Notes under the pieces: model-generated | The model's input: only the letters and a program-made list of their open reading frames with translations | Database searches by the model: none | Told to the model about the DNA's origin: nothing | Program-made: the position numbers and the translations under genes | In this document: positions 16,989 through 26,304 of the stretch, in pieces | How the letters are laid out: every line of letters starts with the position of its first letter | Numbering within the stretch: position 1 is the first letter of the stretch | NCBI GenBank assembly: GCA_018823795.1 | Contig: JAHJGZ010000023.1 | Span: 1 to 37,150 of the forward strand | Reading direction: 5' to 3' | DNA: 37,150 nucleotides | DNA from: Candidatus Omnitrophota bacterium | GTDB taxonomy: Bacteria > Omnitrophota > Omnitrophia > JAHJGZ01

Positions 16989-17007
16989 TCTGACCGCGTA
17001 GGTCAGA
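16989..17007 (+). repeat. REP-like hairpin, stem TCTGACC, loop GCGTA
   Basis: The 7-bp stem TCTGACC/GGTCAGA closes the loop GCGTA. The three hairpins around the RAYT gene (26267-27108) have the same architecture, 7-bp core stem plus loop GCGTA. They share the core ACCGCGTAGGT, with the outer stem pairs changed on both arms. It sits 10 nt before the Shine-Dalgarno GGGGA of the downstream gene. Confidence 0.65.
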
Positions 17008-17025
17008 GTGGTTATGGGGAATATA

Positions 17026-17745
17026 ATGGAAGAATATATGACAGTTCAAAAAATTGATTTAAAAAGTTCTGCATTTGACGGTAAAGCATGTTTGTGTCTT
17101 TCTACTCTTCCCTTTCAGCAACTGGAAGAAATGAAAGCAACCTTTTTACATCCAAACGAACTTTCTTTCTTGAATAATCTTTCTGCTGAGCGGCGGAAGA
17201 TAAGTTTCCTCTCCGGACGTTATGCGGCAAAAAAAGCTTTGAGTGCCTATTTAGATGAAGACGATATGAGGAAGATTGCTATTCACCATGGCATATTCGA
17301 GCAACCTATAGTCACCCATCCAAAGAGAAGTAATGTTCACGTTAGTATTTCACATTGTAACGATTGGGGCAGCGCCGTAGCATTTCCAGAGGAATGTCCT
17401 ATGGCAATCGATATAGAAAGAGTAGATGATCACAATGAAAAAATTATTAACACCCAGTGTAGCAGCGAAGAATTAGAGATACTCTCAGCCGGCACTCTTC
17501 CCGAAAGAGTGAGTCTGCCGCTTCTGTGGACGGCAAAGGAAGCATTATCAAAAGTATTACGCTGTGGGTTGCGAATGCCGTTTACCATTCTTGAGATTCA
17601 AAACATCAAAAAGGACAACGATTCTTTTGTATTGAATTTTAAAAATTTTCCGCAGTATAAAGCCATTTCCTTTATTATTAAAGATATGGCATGCTCGATT
17701 ATTGCTCCGGTACACGTCGACATAAAACTTCATACGAACATTTAG
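17026..17745 (+). CDS. 4'-phosphopantetheinyl transferase (Sfp/Gsp type)
   Basis: The enzyme transfers the phosphopantetheine arm of coenzyme A to a carrier-protein serine. The 239-aa length fits the Sfp class. The three family motifs are VSISH (His 110), MAIDIERVD with the Mg-binding Asp 129 and Glu 131, and WTAKEALSK (168-176). I start at ATG 17026, with GGGGA about 6 nt upstream; ATG 17014 and 17038 and GTG 17008 are also in frame. The gene converges on the polyketide synthase gene, and their stop codons overlap (17742-17745). The natural substrate is therefore the PKS carrier domain, Ser 2105. Its own promoter and a REP-like hairpin precede it. Confidence 0.92.
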   Translation: MEEYMTVQKIDLKSSAFDGKACLCLSTLPFQQLEEMKATFLHPNELSFLNNLSAERRKISFLSGRYAAKKALSAYLDEDDMRKIAIHHGIFEQPIVTHPKRSNVHVSISHCNDWGSAVAFPEECPMAIDIERVDDHNEKIINTQCSSEELEILSAGTLPERVSLPLLWTAKEALSKVLRCGLRMPFTILEIQNIKKDNDSFVLNFKNFPQYKAISFIIKDMACSIIAPVHVDIKLHTNI

Positions 17746-20700
17746 GTAGGCGTTTGTGCTGGTTCTTCCAAAGCCGATTTGATTCTTTTCTGTTCTCGTT
17801 CCTTTACCAGTTTTCGCAGTAACTCCTGTCTTTCCTTCAGCGACAGTGTAGCGATATCTTTAAAATTATCATCCTCTATCGACAGCCCCATCAGATTACC
17901 TAACAGCTGGTTAACATTATCTTCTGATAATTCCTCTATTTTGTTCAACAATTCTTCCTGTATCGTAATAATTTGTGGCTCTATTTTTTTAAGCAGCATC
18001 TGAGCTATCTGAGCTACTGTCGGTCCGTTCAAAAGTTCCATAGCAGAAATCTCAAGACCAAGGCCTGTTTCAATTACCCCTTTTAATTCAAGCACCATGA
18101 GAGAGTCGACACCAATATTGCTGATACTTTGATGAATGTCAATATTTGCTGCCGATGACCATAATATCTTCGCTAACTCGTCGCTTAACAGTGATACCAT
18201 TTTTTCATATCGTTCATGCTCTCCTAATAGAGCTAACAGGTGAAGAACTTCCCGGCTCCTTTCTGAAGCATGTCCATCATGAGTACTATCTTCAACTAAC
18301 TGTTGAAAACGAGAAAAGGCTGGACGCTTATAATAAACGCGCGCCCATCGCGCCCAATCTATGTCAAATAAACCTATCTGTGTTACATCGTGTTCTATGA
18401 TGAGTTCTAATGCCTTCAATACTTTTTGCACCGTCAGTGTTTTAATCCCCGATGCGCGGAATAACGAATCAAGCTTATCATTCTGAGCAGCAATGCCAAC
18501 ACCTGCTAAAACACCGAGGTTCACCGTTGTTGCCGGAAAACTATGCGCACGTCTATAATGTGCAAACTCGTCAAGAAATGTATTTGCCGCAACATAATTG
18601 GCTTGTCCGATATTGCCGATCAGAGATGCAATTGATGAAAAGGAAATAAAAAAATCCAATGGTTGATCCTGAGTAGCGGTGTGAAGATTCAACGCGCCGA
18701 CAATCTTAGGAGCCAAAACAGTTCTGAATCGTTCTTTATTTAAATCAATTATAAACCCATCGTCGAGAACCATCGCCGTATGAAAAATTCCTCGTAACGG
18801 TGGTAAATCATTTTTGATCGTACCGATAAGCTTTTCAACACATGCCGCATCAGTAATGTCAACCGCCTCAGCAATCACACGAGTTCCCGCTTTCTGCATC
18901 CGCTTGATCGCTTGCTGAACGTGACTCTGGACCGCACCACGACGGCTCACTAAGACCACCGTATCGACGTTCTTTGATGAAAGCCATTTTGCAATCTCGA
19001 TGCCGAGCCCTCCGGTTCCACCCGTAATTAAATACGTCCCATCCTTTTTCAATGTTTCCTTTTTCGGAATATTCCGCCGTACCGGCACCGTCTGATCATG
19101 GAAATCTATGACAATCTTTCCGATATGTTTACTTTGCGCCATAAATTTAAACGCATCTCCTATCTTTGACGCAGGATACAAAGTCATAGGCAATGCTCTA
19201 AAATATCCTTTTTCAAGTCCTTTATTGAGTTCGCGGAGGATGAGACCGATAAGATGGGGACGCTCTTGCATCATTCGATCGGTATCAAGCGCTGCAAAGG
19301 TCACGTTTCTGTTAAAAACACGCATGGGCAATCCGGTGTTCTCTGCAATATCTCTTTTCCCAATTTCAATAAATCGGCCAAATGATGCAAGAAGAGAAAA
19401 ACTTTTTATGAGTGCATCACCTGCCATCGCACTGATAACCACATCGACCCCTTTACCAGCCGTTATTTTTTTAATTTCATCGGCAAATGAAAGATCTCGC
19501 GAATGCATCACATGGGTGATGCCCAGAGAACGTAAGTACTCCCGTTTTTCTTCATTGCCCGCGGTTGCAAATATCTCGGCGCCGATCCACTGTGCAATCT
19601 GAATAGCTGCCAAGCCAACAGCTCCTGCTGCATTGTGAATTAAAACCCGTTCCTTTTTTCTTAAATGAGCAAGGTCGACAAGTCCATAATAGGCGGCCTC
19701 AAAAGCAACTATCATCGGTGCCTCTTCAAAACGCAATCGCGGCGACTTTTTCATGAAATACCGTGCCGGATGCGTTGCATATGAACGAAACGTACCGGGA
19801 AGCGGCCCAATAACCGCATCACCTTTCTTTAATGTTTTGACATTCTCACCAACTGCAACAACCGTCCCGCTACATTCCATACCCAAGGTATCGCCAAAAT
19901 AGGTCCCTTCGACTACTTTTTGCGGAAGTTTCCCTTGAACTTTCAGAAGATCTTTAAAATTGAGAGAGGTTGCATGGACATGAATTTCAATATCATCAGG
20001 TCCGGGTTGACGCCGTGCTATTTCGCGGAAAAAGAAACTATCGGCTTTTCCCGGCGTTTCAAGTTCTGCCTGAACCGGATTTTCCGTCGAGATCAACTCG
20101 GTCTGATAGGTACCTGCCTCAAAGGTTAGTGATACTTTCTTCCCCCTCTTTACAAAACGTTTTTCCGATCGAAATGCCACTTCCTCTTCTGTATTTCCAG
20201 ACAAACACTCATTAATAATAGCCGTAATCGAAGTCTCTTGAACTGAGTGGTCTATATCGATCAACTTACAACGCAGGTGAGGATATTCATTGGCCATTAC
20301 CAGCCCCATTCCCCAGAGCGGTGTTACCGTTAAATCAGTTTTCTTTTCACCGGAACATACAATGTGAGAGGCCCGTGTTACAATCGCAAACTGAATAGCC
20401 CTGTCATCACTAACCTTTACTAATCCTTGAATAAGTGCCGCTAATGTTGCACAGTGATCAGTAACGGCATTACCGTTTACTGTTGCTATCGGTTTTTCAT
20501 CGGTCAATCCCCATAAATAGACAATGGTCGTGATCTGCCTATCGTGTACATCACCGAATAACCGCTCGCTATCATCAGCATTACCCTGCCGAATATGATA
20601 ATGATCATCAGAAATTTTCTGATACGTATCTCCTGCCGAAACACGGAGATGTGCAATGCCCTGTGGCACAAGTTGACGTGTGACCGTATCAGTAAATCCG

Positions 20701-23700
20701 GTTAAAGAACTTTCCGCGGACAGATCGACAACACTTTTCTCACAAAAAATAAGCCACGTCTCTTGCCGATCATCATGCACAGAAACAACCGGCTGAGGTG
20801 CTTCCTCCCAATTGAATTCATACAGCAAATCATTAATCCGTTCTTGATCTTTATTCCGATCCTCGGGCATCGCTTGAAGCATGACTCCTGTAATAGCAAC
20901 CGCAACAACACCGTTTTCATCAAAAAGAGTGATATCACCATAGAGCGCACTTTTTGTTTGTGCTGTTACCTTACAATGCCCCCAACACACGGACCCTGGG
21001 CGACAATAGACCGTGACCTGATCAATGGAAACCGGAATAAATGAATTAATATGCGGGTTTTCCGGATCCTCCACCGTCCCTACTACGAGCGCTTGCAATG
21101 TCACATCAAGAATCGTGGGATGTAATATATAATACGCCTCTTTCGTCAGAGACTCATGTCCTTCAATTTTAATCAATGTTTCGTCATTACCCTTCCACAG
21201 TTGTTTCATCGCCTGAAAAAATGGACCGTAATTAAATCCGCACTGATCAAGTGCTTCATAAATAAGCGGCGTCGGTATTTCATGGGGACAGCGACGTAAA
21301 ATTTCCTCTCTATCAACATGGTGGATACCTATCGCAGATGACGTATGTGGATACATTTTACCGACGGCATGCTGTGTCCACGGCGCCCCTTCCTCTAAAA
21401 ATGCACTCGCGACAGAAAAAACTTTCGTTTTATGATTAAAGGTGGAACGCAACCTCTGGATTTTTTTAAAATCAGGAACTAATATCCGGTTAAATTCTAT
21501 TTCTTCTAACGTACACTGAATTTTGCCAAAGATTTTTTCATGAAGAGCAAGGCCTGCCTCCACATACGCTGCTCCGGGAAAGATCACCGTATGGTCAAGG
21601 CAATGATCTTTGATGAAGGGAAAAAAGTTTTCGTTCAGTTCAACTTCCCACGTAGGATCGGGCTGTCGTAAGTCATTATACAAAAAAGGATGTTCGTTTT
21701 GACCACACCGATATTCTCGAGACCGGTCAGATTCACTCCAATAGTCTCCTCTTTGCCAGGGATAGGTCGGCAATTTCACATACTGTGCCGATTGCGGCGC
21801 AAGAGCATTCCAGTTAATCGGAAAACCGAGCATATAAAGAGAAGTAAGATTTTTCAAGAGTGTCAATACCTCAGGCCGTTCACGATACAGAGAATGGATG
21901 ACATAGCCAGAAACTTTTTGTTTCAATAAACATTCTTTGATGGCATGAGATAATACCGGATGTGAACCGATTTCAAGCAAATGAGAAAAACCATCGTGGA
22001 TCAGTGCTTCAATTGCAGCAGAAAATTGTACCGGATACCGTATATTATTCCACCAATACTGGGCTGAGACCGCATCTTTTTTGATTTGTTTTCCCGTAAC
22101 CGTAGAATATAAAGGAATGATAGGCTCGTGTCCTTCGATGGATGACAAAGCAGCAATGACATCCTCGTGTATTGCATCCATCTGATGAGTGTGATAGGCA
22201 ATATCAACCGTTAAGAAACGGTGAAAAATATTCTGCTGCGCAAGATGATCGGCAATTTCTTTTAAGGTTTTTCGGTCGCCGGAAAGTGTTACCGAGTGTG
22301 GGCTATTAATGGCTGCAATAGATACGCGCTGATCGTATTTTTGTATCAAGAGGGTCATCTCTTCGGCTGATGAACCAACCGCAAGCATAGTACCGCTGCC
22401 TACACATGTTTGCTGCAGGCGGCTCCGATGATAACTGACTAAAAGGGCCTCTTTAATTGAAAGTACACCTGATGCATAAAAAGCAGCTATTTCACCGACG
22501 CTGTGTCCAATGACGGCATCCGGGGTAATTCCCCACGACCACCACACAGCAGTTAATGCAATTTGTAACGCAACCGTGACCGGTTGCGCAACCTGTGCTT
22601 CATGGATTTTAGACTGTTCTTTATCAGCACAGAGTTCATCAATGATCGACCATCCGGAAATTTCTTTAAAAAGTTTATCGCACTCTTCAAGAGTCTTTCG
22701 AAAAATCGGTATAGATACCATCAACTCCCGTCCCATCCCAATCCATTGTGATCCCATGCCGGTATACACAAATACAATTGGAGATTTTTCGGCCGAACTT
22801 TTTTTATCAAACGAAAATGGTAGTTGTAACTTATTGTCAGCAAATAGCTTAAGTTGCTCGCACAGTTCATCTCTGTTGTGGACTAAAAAAGCATAACGGT
22901 GATTATGGTGAGACCGCCGAAGACTCGTTGAATAACAAAAATTTTCTAATGAAACATTTTTACCTTCCTCATCAGAAACTAAAAATGAATAATATTTTTC
23001 TGCCAACTCTTTAAGAGCATTGGGATGTCGAGCCGAAAGAGGAACTACGACAGGACCACTACGCCTCTCACCCTCAGATAGACTCTTTTGCTGCTGCGGT
23101 ACTCCTTCTAAAAGTACATGCGCATTCGTCCCGCCAAATCCAAATGAATTAACTCCTGCATATGCTTTTTGCTTCCCCTCCGGCCACGGTTCTACCTCTG
23201 TCGGGATCCGGATACACATATCATCAAAAGGAATGTTCGGATTTGGTTTTTCAAAATGGAGGTTCGGCGGAATTTTTTTCTCTTTAAGACAGAGAACCGC
23301 TTTAATAAGTCCTGCTATTCCTGCGCCCGCTTCCAAATGGCCGATATTTGTTTTTACCGATCCGACAATACATTTGTCATCCTTCTGTCGACCTTCAGAA
23401 AGAACATCATGCAATGCTTTTGCTTCTGCCTCGTCACCGGCTAATGTTCCTGTCCCATGAGCTTCGATATATTGTATCTCAGACGGGGAAATGTGAGCAC
23501 GGCGATAGACATCCCGTATTAGTGATCGTTGTGCATCTCCATTGGGAAAACTAATGCCCGCCGTATGCCCATCGTGATTAACGCCTGATCCACGAATAAG
23601 CGCATATATTGGATCATTATCTTTTTTGGCGTCTTCATACGGTTTTAAGATAACGACGCCGGCCCCTTCACTGCGCACATAACCGGCAGCCCGCTCGTCA

Positions 23701-24416
23701 AACGCCATGCATCGTGAATGGGGCGAAAGAAATCCTCCCTTAGCAGTCGTAACAAAAATCAACGGGTTGACAATAACATTGACGCCGCCAGCAATTGCCA
23801 TCGTACATTCACCGCGCAATAAACTTTGACATGCATGGTGCAATGCAACCAGCGATGATGAGCACGCAGTATCAATACTCATACTGGGCCCCTTTAAGTC
23901 AAATATATATGAAATTTTATTTGCGAGGAGTGTCATCGTCCCGCCGGTATAGGAAAGAGAGGTTATCGTCTCTTCATTAAGCGGACTCATTTGTATTTGC
24001 ATACAGTCTAAATTAAATCCCCCGATAAAGACGCCGGTCGATGATTGCGTTATCTGCTGAGTGACGAGCCCTGCATCTTCAAATGCCTCCCACGTCACTT
24101 CAAGAAGCAACCGCTGCTGCGGATCAAGATGCCGTGCTTCGCGCGGCGAGATACCGAAAAAAAGCGGATCAAAACTATGCAGTTTCTTCCGTAAGAATCC
24201 TCCCTGTTTGGCATATATTTTTCCCTGCCGTTCAGGGTCAGCATTATAAAACTTACGCATACTCCATCGACTTTCAGGAATATCAACAATAGCATCCGTC
24301 CCCTTACACAACATGTCCCAATACTGTCGAGGATCAGATGCCTCTCCGGGAAACTGACAGCCAAGACCGATTATAGCAATAGATGATTGTGGATTTTTAA
24401 AGTTTTCTTCCTTCAT
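17742..24416 (-). CDS. Single-module, fully reducing type I polyketide synthase (KS-AT-DH-ER-KR-ACP)
   Basis: The 2224-aa synthase has all domains for full reduction. KS is about 11-438 (DTACSSS, C185; EAHGTGT, H320; NIGH, H360). AT is about 545-830 (GHSVGE, S639; YHTH at 741-744). DH is about 905-1185 (H938 in DHCLDHTVIFPG; D1104 in LDVTLQ). A structural ketoreductase part is about 1195-1430. ER is about 1455-1772 (NAAGAVGLA). KR is about 1793-1975 (GGTGGLG; S1928, Y1941; LDD 1884-1886, B-type). ACP is about 2070-2145 (GVDSL, S2105). There is no methyltransferase and no thioesterase; an amphipathic LSEDNVNQLL tail follows the ACP. One complete module suggests iterative, fatty-acid-like chain building, released by another protein. 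lnt lies upstream and the matching transferase is convergent. No clear Shine-Dalgarno precedes the ATG. Confidence 0.93.
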   Translation of the reverse strand: MKEENFKNPQSSIAIIGLGCQFPGEASDPRQYWDMLCKGTDAIVDIPESRWSMRKFYNADPERQGKIYAKQGGFLRKKLHSFDPLFFGISPREARHLDPQQRLLLEVTWEAFEDAGLVTQQITQSSTGVFIGGFNLDCMQIQMSPLNEETITSLSYTGGTMTLLANKISYIFDLKGPSMSIDTACSSSLVALHHACQSLLRGECTMAIAGGVNVIVNPLIFVTTAKGGFLSPHSRCMAFDERAAGYVRSEGAGVVILKPYEDAKKDNDPIYALIRGSGVNHDGHTAGISFPNGDAQRSLIRDVYRRAHISPSEIQYIEAHGTGTLAGDEAEAKALHDVLSEGRQKDDKCIVGSVKTNIGHLEAGAGIAGLIKAVLCLKEKKIPPNLHFEKPNPNIPFDDMCIRIPTEVEPWPEGKQKAYAGVNSFGFGGTNAHVLLEGVPQQQKSLSEGERRSGPVVVPLSARHPNALKELAEKYYSFLVSDEEGKNVSLENFCYSTSLRRSHHNHRYAFLVHNRDELCEQLKLFADNKLQLPFSFDKKSSAEKSPIVFVYTGMGSQWIGMGRELMVSIPIFRKTLEECDKLFKEISGWSIIDELCADKEQSKIHEAQVAQPVTVALQIALTAVWWSWGITPDAVIGHSVGEIAAFYASGVLSIKEALLVSYHRSRLQQTCVGSGTMLAVGSSAEEMTLLIQKYDQRVSIAAINSPHSVTLSGDRKTLKEIADHLAQQNIFHRFLTVDIAYHTHQMDAIHEDVIAALSSIEGHEPIIPLYSTVTGKQIKKDAVSAQYWWNNIRYPVQFSAAIEALIHDGFSHLLEIGSHPVLSHAIKECLLKQKVSGYVIHSLYRERPEVLTLLKNLTSLYMLGFPINWNALAPQSAQYVKLPTYPWQRGDYWSESDRSREYRCGQNEHPFLYNDLRQPDPTWEVELNENFFPFIKDHCLDHTVIFPGAAYVEAGLALHEKIFGKIQCTLEEIEFNRILVPDFKKIQRLRSTFNHKTKVFSVASAFLEEGAPWTQHAVGKMYPHTSSAIGIHHVDREEILRRCPHEIPTPLIYEALDQCGFNYGPFFQAMKQLWKGNDETLIKIEGHESLTKEAYYILHPTILDVTLQALVVGTVEDPENPHINSFIPVSIDQVTVYCRPGSVCWGHCKVTAQTKSALYGDITLFDENGVVAVAITGVMLQAMPEDRNKDQERINDLLYEFNWEEAPQPVVSVHDDRQETWLIFCEKSVVDLSAESSLTGFTDTVTRQLVPQGIAHLRVSAGDTYQKISDDHYHIRQGNADDSERLFGDVHDRQITTIVYLWGLTDEKPIATVNGNAVTDHCATLAALIQGLVKVSDDRAIQFAIVTRASHIVCSGEKKTDLTVTPLWGMGLVMANEYPHLRCKLIDIDHSVQETSITAIINECLSGNTEEEVAFRSEKRFVKRGKKVSLTFEAGTYQTELISTENPVQAELETPGKADSFFFREIARRQPGPDDIEIHVHATSLNFKDLLKVQGKLPQKVVEGTYFGDTLGMECSGTVVAVGENVKTLKKGDAVIGPLPGTFRSYATHPARYFMKKSPRLRFEEAPMIVAFEAAYYGLVDLAHLRKKERVLIHNAAGAVGLAAIQIAQWIGAEIFATAGNEEKREYLRSLGITHVMHSRDLSFADEIKKITAGKGVDVVISAMAGDALIKSFSLLASFGRFIEIGKRDIAENTGLPMRVFNRNVTFAALDTDRMMQERPHLIGLILRELNKGLEKGYFRALPMTLYPASKIGDAFKFMAQSKHIGKIVIDFHDQTVPVRRNIPKKETLKKDGTYLITGGTGGLGIEIAKWLSSKNVDTVVLVSRRGAVQSHVQQAIKRMQKAGTRVIAEAVDITDAACVEKLIGTIKNDLPPLRGIFHTAMVLDDGFIIDLNKERFRTVLAPKIVGALNLHTATQDQPLDFFISFSSIASLIGNIGQANYVAANTFLDEFAHYRRAHSFPATTVNLGVLAGVGIAAQNDKLDSLFRASGIKTLTVQKVLKALELIIEHDVTQIGLFDIDWARWARVYYKRPAFSRFQQLVEDSTHDGHASERSREVLHLLALLGEHERYEKMVSLLSDELAKILWSSAANIDIHQSISNIGVDSLMVLELKGVIETGLGLEISAMELLNGPTVAQIAQMLLKKIEPQIITIQEELLNKIEELSEDNVNQLLGNLMGLSIEDDNFKDIATLSLKERQELLRKLVKEREQKRIKSALEEPAQTPT

Positions 24417-24442
24417 AGTATGTTACATAGTTGCGGGTGCAT

Positions 24443-24456
24443 CACTGCATGCAGTG
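24443..24456. promoter_or_regulatory. 14-bp palindrome between lnt and the PKS gene
   Basis: CACTGCATGCAGTG is a perfect loopless palindrome in the 79-bp gap. It is embedded in a longer near-palindrome from GCAT (24439-24442) to ATGC (24458-24461). It lies 27 nt before the PKS start codon. It could be a dimeric repressor operator or an RNA dyad controlling PKS translation. Confidence 0.5.
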
Positions 24457-24495
24457 TATGCGTTGTGTTCTGGTATGTTGAGGATACCACTCGGC

Positions 24496-26130
24496 TCATG
24501 AATCCTTGTTCACTGCTTTCGTCGGTATTGCTATAGTAAAAATAATAAAAAGAATGGCAAATACAACACAAAATTCCTGAAAGAAATGGCCGTATTGGTT
24601 AAAAAAAGTTTTTCCATCGCTGAGCGGCACCTCTCCGACCAGGTAGCCCTCAACCATTTTTCCTTCCCCTTCTTCATTCTTAAACACCCGGTCAATACGC
24701 CCATTGGGTAATATCATTGCCGTAATGCCGGTATTCGTTGCACGTACAAAGCTCACATTATTTTCAACGGCACGCATAACGGTACAAAGCACATGATGCT
24801 CAAGCAACGGCGCTTTTTTAACCCACGCATCATTAGAAATCAGCACGAGTAACTCCGCCCCATTATCCATAAACTTTCGGCACATCGTTGAAAAAACATC
24901 TTCAATACAAATAGGGGTCGCAAATCGGCCGATAGTATCTAAGGTAAAAACATTTTGTTTCGTACCCGGTGTCAATATCTCAGCATTCATAAACCATGCA
25001 ATTCTAAACTTGGGGACACGGCTATGAATGCCAAAGACCATCGGGAACTGTTTGTGCACTTGATATTTATTTATCCAACCGTCAATAATTTCAGCGCCCG
25101 GGAGATATTCGCCAACAGGAAAAAGCGCAATTTTATCGTATCGATCGATTATTGTTCCCTTTGCAGATACGAAATACGCACTATTATAACGGTTAGCATG
25201 GTGAGCATCCGGCTGATAGATCGCACCGATTATAAGCGGAATGCCGATTTCTTTTGCGCAATCTTTTATCTGCTGAACACGATGATTTCCTTCCTCATTA
25301 AATGCTCCAGGAAATGACCGTTCCGGAATGACAATAAGATCAGGATTTTCTTTTGCAGCCTCTTTCGTAAGGCGTATGAGTTTGGCAACAATATCATTTG
25401 CCCGTGCCTCCAACTTCTCAGCATCCCAGCTTTCTGGTAGTGTAATATTCGGCTGAATTAGACCAACTTTTATGTGCTTGTTTGGAGATGCTTTCGTATA
25501 TAATCGTATTGTTCCGTTCAGTGCGACAAGTGCGATTAATCCAATCATGATACAGGGAAAAAGCCGGTCTCTTTTTTCCCCCTCCGGTAATGGCCGCACA
25601 AGCAAGTAAAAAGCTCCATTTCCTAAAAGAACAAGAAATGAAATGCCATACACACCAAAGATCGATGCAAATTGTAAAATCGGCAGATTGTGCCCTTGTG
25701 AATAGCCTAAGAGGCCCACTGCCGTCACGTTCAACGCCGGTATTGTAGAACGGCAAATTTCATATGCAATCCAGATAAAAGCCGGTCCGATAAGGAATAC
25801 ACGCGGTAGATTTCTGCCCTTTACTATCACAAAACGTAAGATGACGCTCAACGGAATACTGAAAAGCGCTTGAATAAGAATGAGACAAAGAAAATCGCCC
25901 AAGGAAAAATGATGTAGTCCGAAACTAAAACTAAATGAAGGGATCAAAGAAGCAAGGAGCGGCAACAGAATAAGTTTCCACCATTTTGTCTCTTGTTGAA
26001 GAAAAATAAGTATCGGCACAAGACAAAACCACGCCAGCGGCCAAAGGTTAAATTTAGGAAACGCTAGAGTAAAAAGAATAAACGAATAAAACGGAAAGAG
26101 TTCTCGTCTAAAAAGTAGGTTTTTTTTCAT
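24496..26130 (-). CDS. lnt: Apolipoprotein N-acyltransferase Lnt
   Basis: Lnt adds the third acyl chain to the N-terminal cysteine of lipoproteins at the periplasmic face of the inner membrane. From ATG 26130 (GAGG 9 nt upstream) it is 544 aa. An N-terminal block of several membrane helices (about 10-205) precedes a carbon-nitrogen-hydrolase domain (about 220-500) and a last membrane helix near the C-terminus (about 517-536). The catalytic triad is E270 in VIPERSFPG, K333 in YDKIALFPVGEYLP and C408 in PICIEDVF. An insertion of about 40 residues before the Cys loop is longer than I expect. The PKS gene follows 79 nt downstream on the same strand, so lnt may use or be coregulated with the PKS product. 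That link is inference. Confidence 0.92.
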   Translation of the reverse strand: MKKNLLFRRELFPFYSFILFTLAFPKFNLWPLAWFCLVPILIFLQQETKWWKLILLPLLASLIPSFSFSFGLHHFSLGDFLCLILIQALFSIPLSVILRFVIVKGRNLPRVFLIGPAFIWIAYEICRSTIPALNVTAVGLLGYSQGHNLPILQFASIFGVYGISFLVLLGNGAFYLLVRPLPEGEKRDRLFPCIMIGLIALVALNGTIRLYTKASPNKHIKVGLIQPNITLPESWDAEKLEARANDIVAKLIRLTKEAAKENPDLIVIPERSFPGAFNEEGNHRVQQIKDCAKEIGIPLIIGAIYQPDAHHANRYNSAYFVSAKGTIIDRYDKIALFPVGEYLPGAEIIDGWINKYQVHKQFPMVFGIHSRVPKFRIAWFMNAEILTPGTKQNVFTLDTIGRFATPICIEDVFSTMCRKFMDNGAELLVLISNDAWVKKAPLLEHHVLCTVMRAVENNVSFVRATNTGITAMILPNGRIDRVFKNEEGEGKMVEGYLVGEVPLSDGKTFFNQYGHFFQEFCVVFAILFIIFTIAIPTKAVNKDS

Positions 26131-26183
26131 TGTGCGGCACCTCATGTATTAGTAAGTAAATATACTTTTTTTTGCTTTCTATT

Positions 26184-26214
26184 ATTATATCGAACAAATG
26201 GGAATAAGCGTTAA
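26184..26214 (-). promoter_or_regulatory. Candidate promoter of lnt
   Basis: A perfect TATAAT (26189-26184, minus strand) lies about 54 nt before the lnt ATG. The best -35, TTAACG (26214-26209), is 19 nt upstream and weak, so an activator or an extended element may be needed. Confidence 0.4.
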
Positions 26215-26266
26215 TATATTTCACATTTTTATTCTTTATATAAATGAAAGACTGAAATCATTACTC

Positions 26267-26299
26267 ACCGGAATTCCACCGCGTAGGTGGAATTCCGGT
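26267..26299. repeat. REP hairpin, extended 14-bp stem, downstream of RAYT
   Basis: The arms 26267-26280 and 26286-26299 are perfect complements around the loop GCGTA (26281-26285). The inner part is the TTCCACC-GCGTA-GGTGGAA unit also found at 27090 and, inverted, at 26990. It starts five bases beyond the RAYT stop codon and may double as its 3' end structure. Confidence 0.8.
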
Positions 26300-26304
26300 T
26301 ATAT

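Noticed and set aside
23020-23460. Open frame of 146 aa on the + strand
   Set aside because: Antisense shadow of the ketosynthase domain, including the EAHGTGT and NIGH region.
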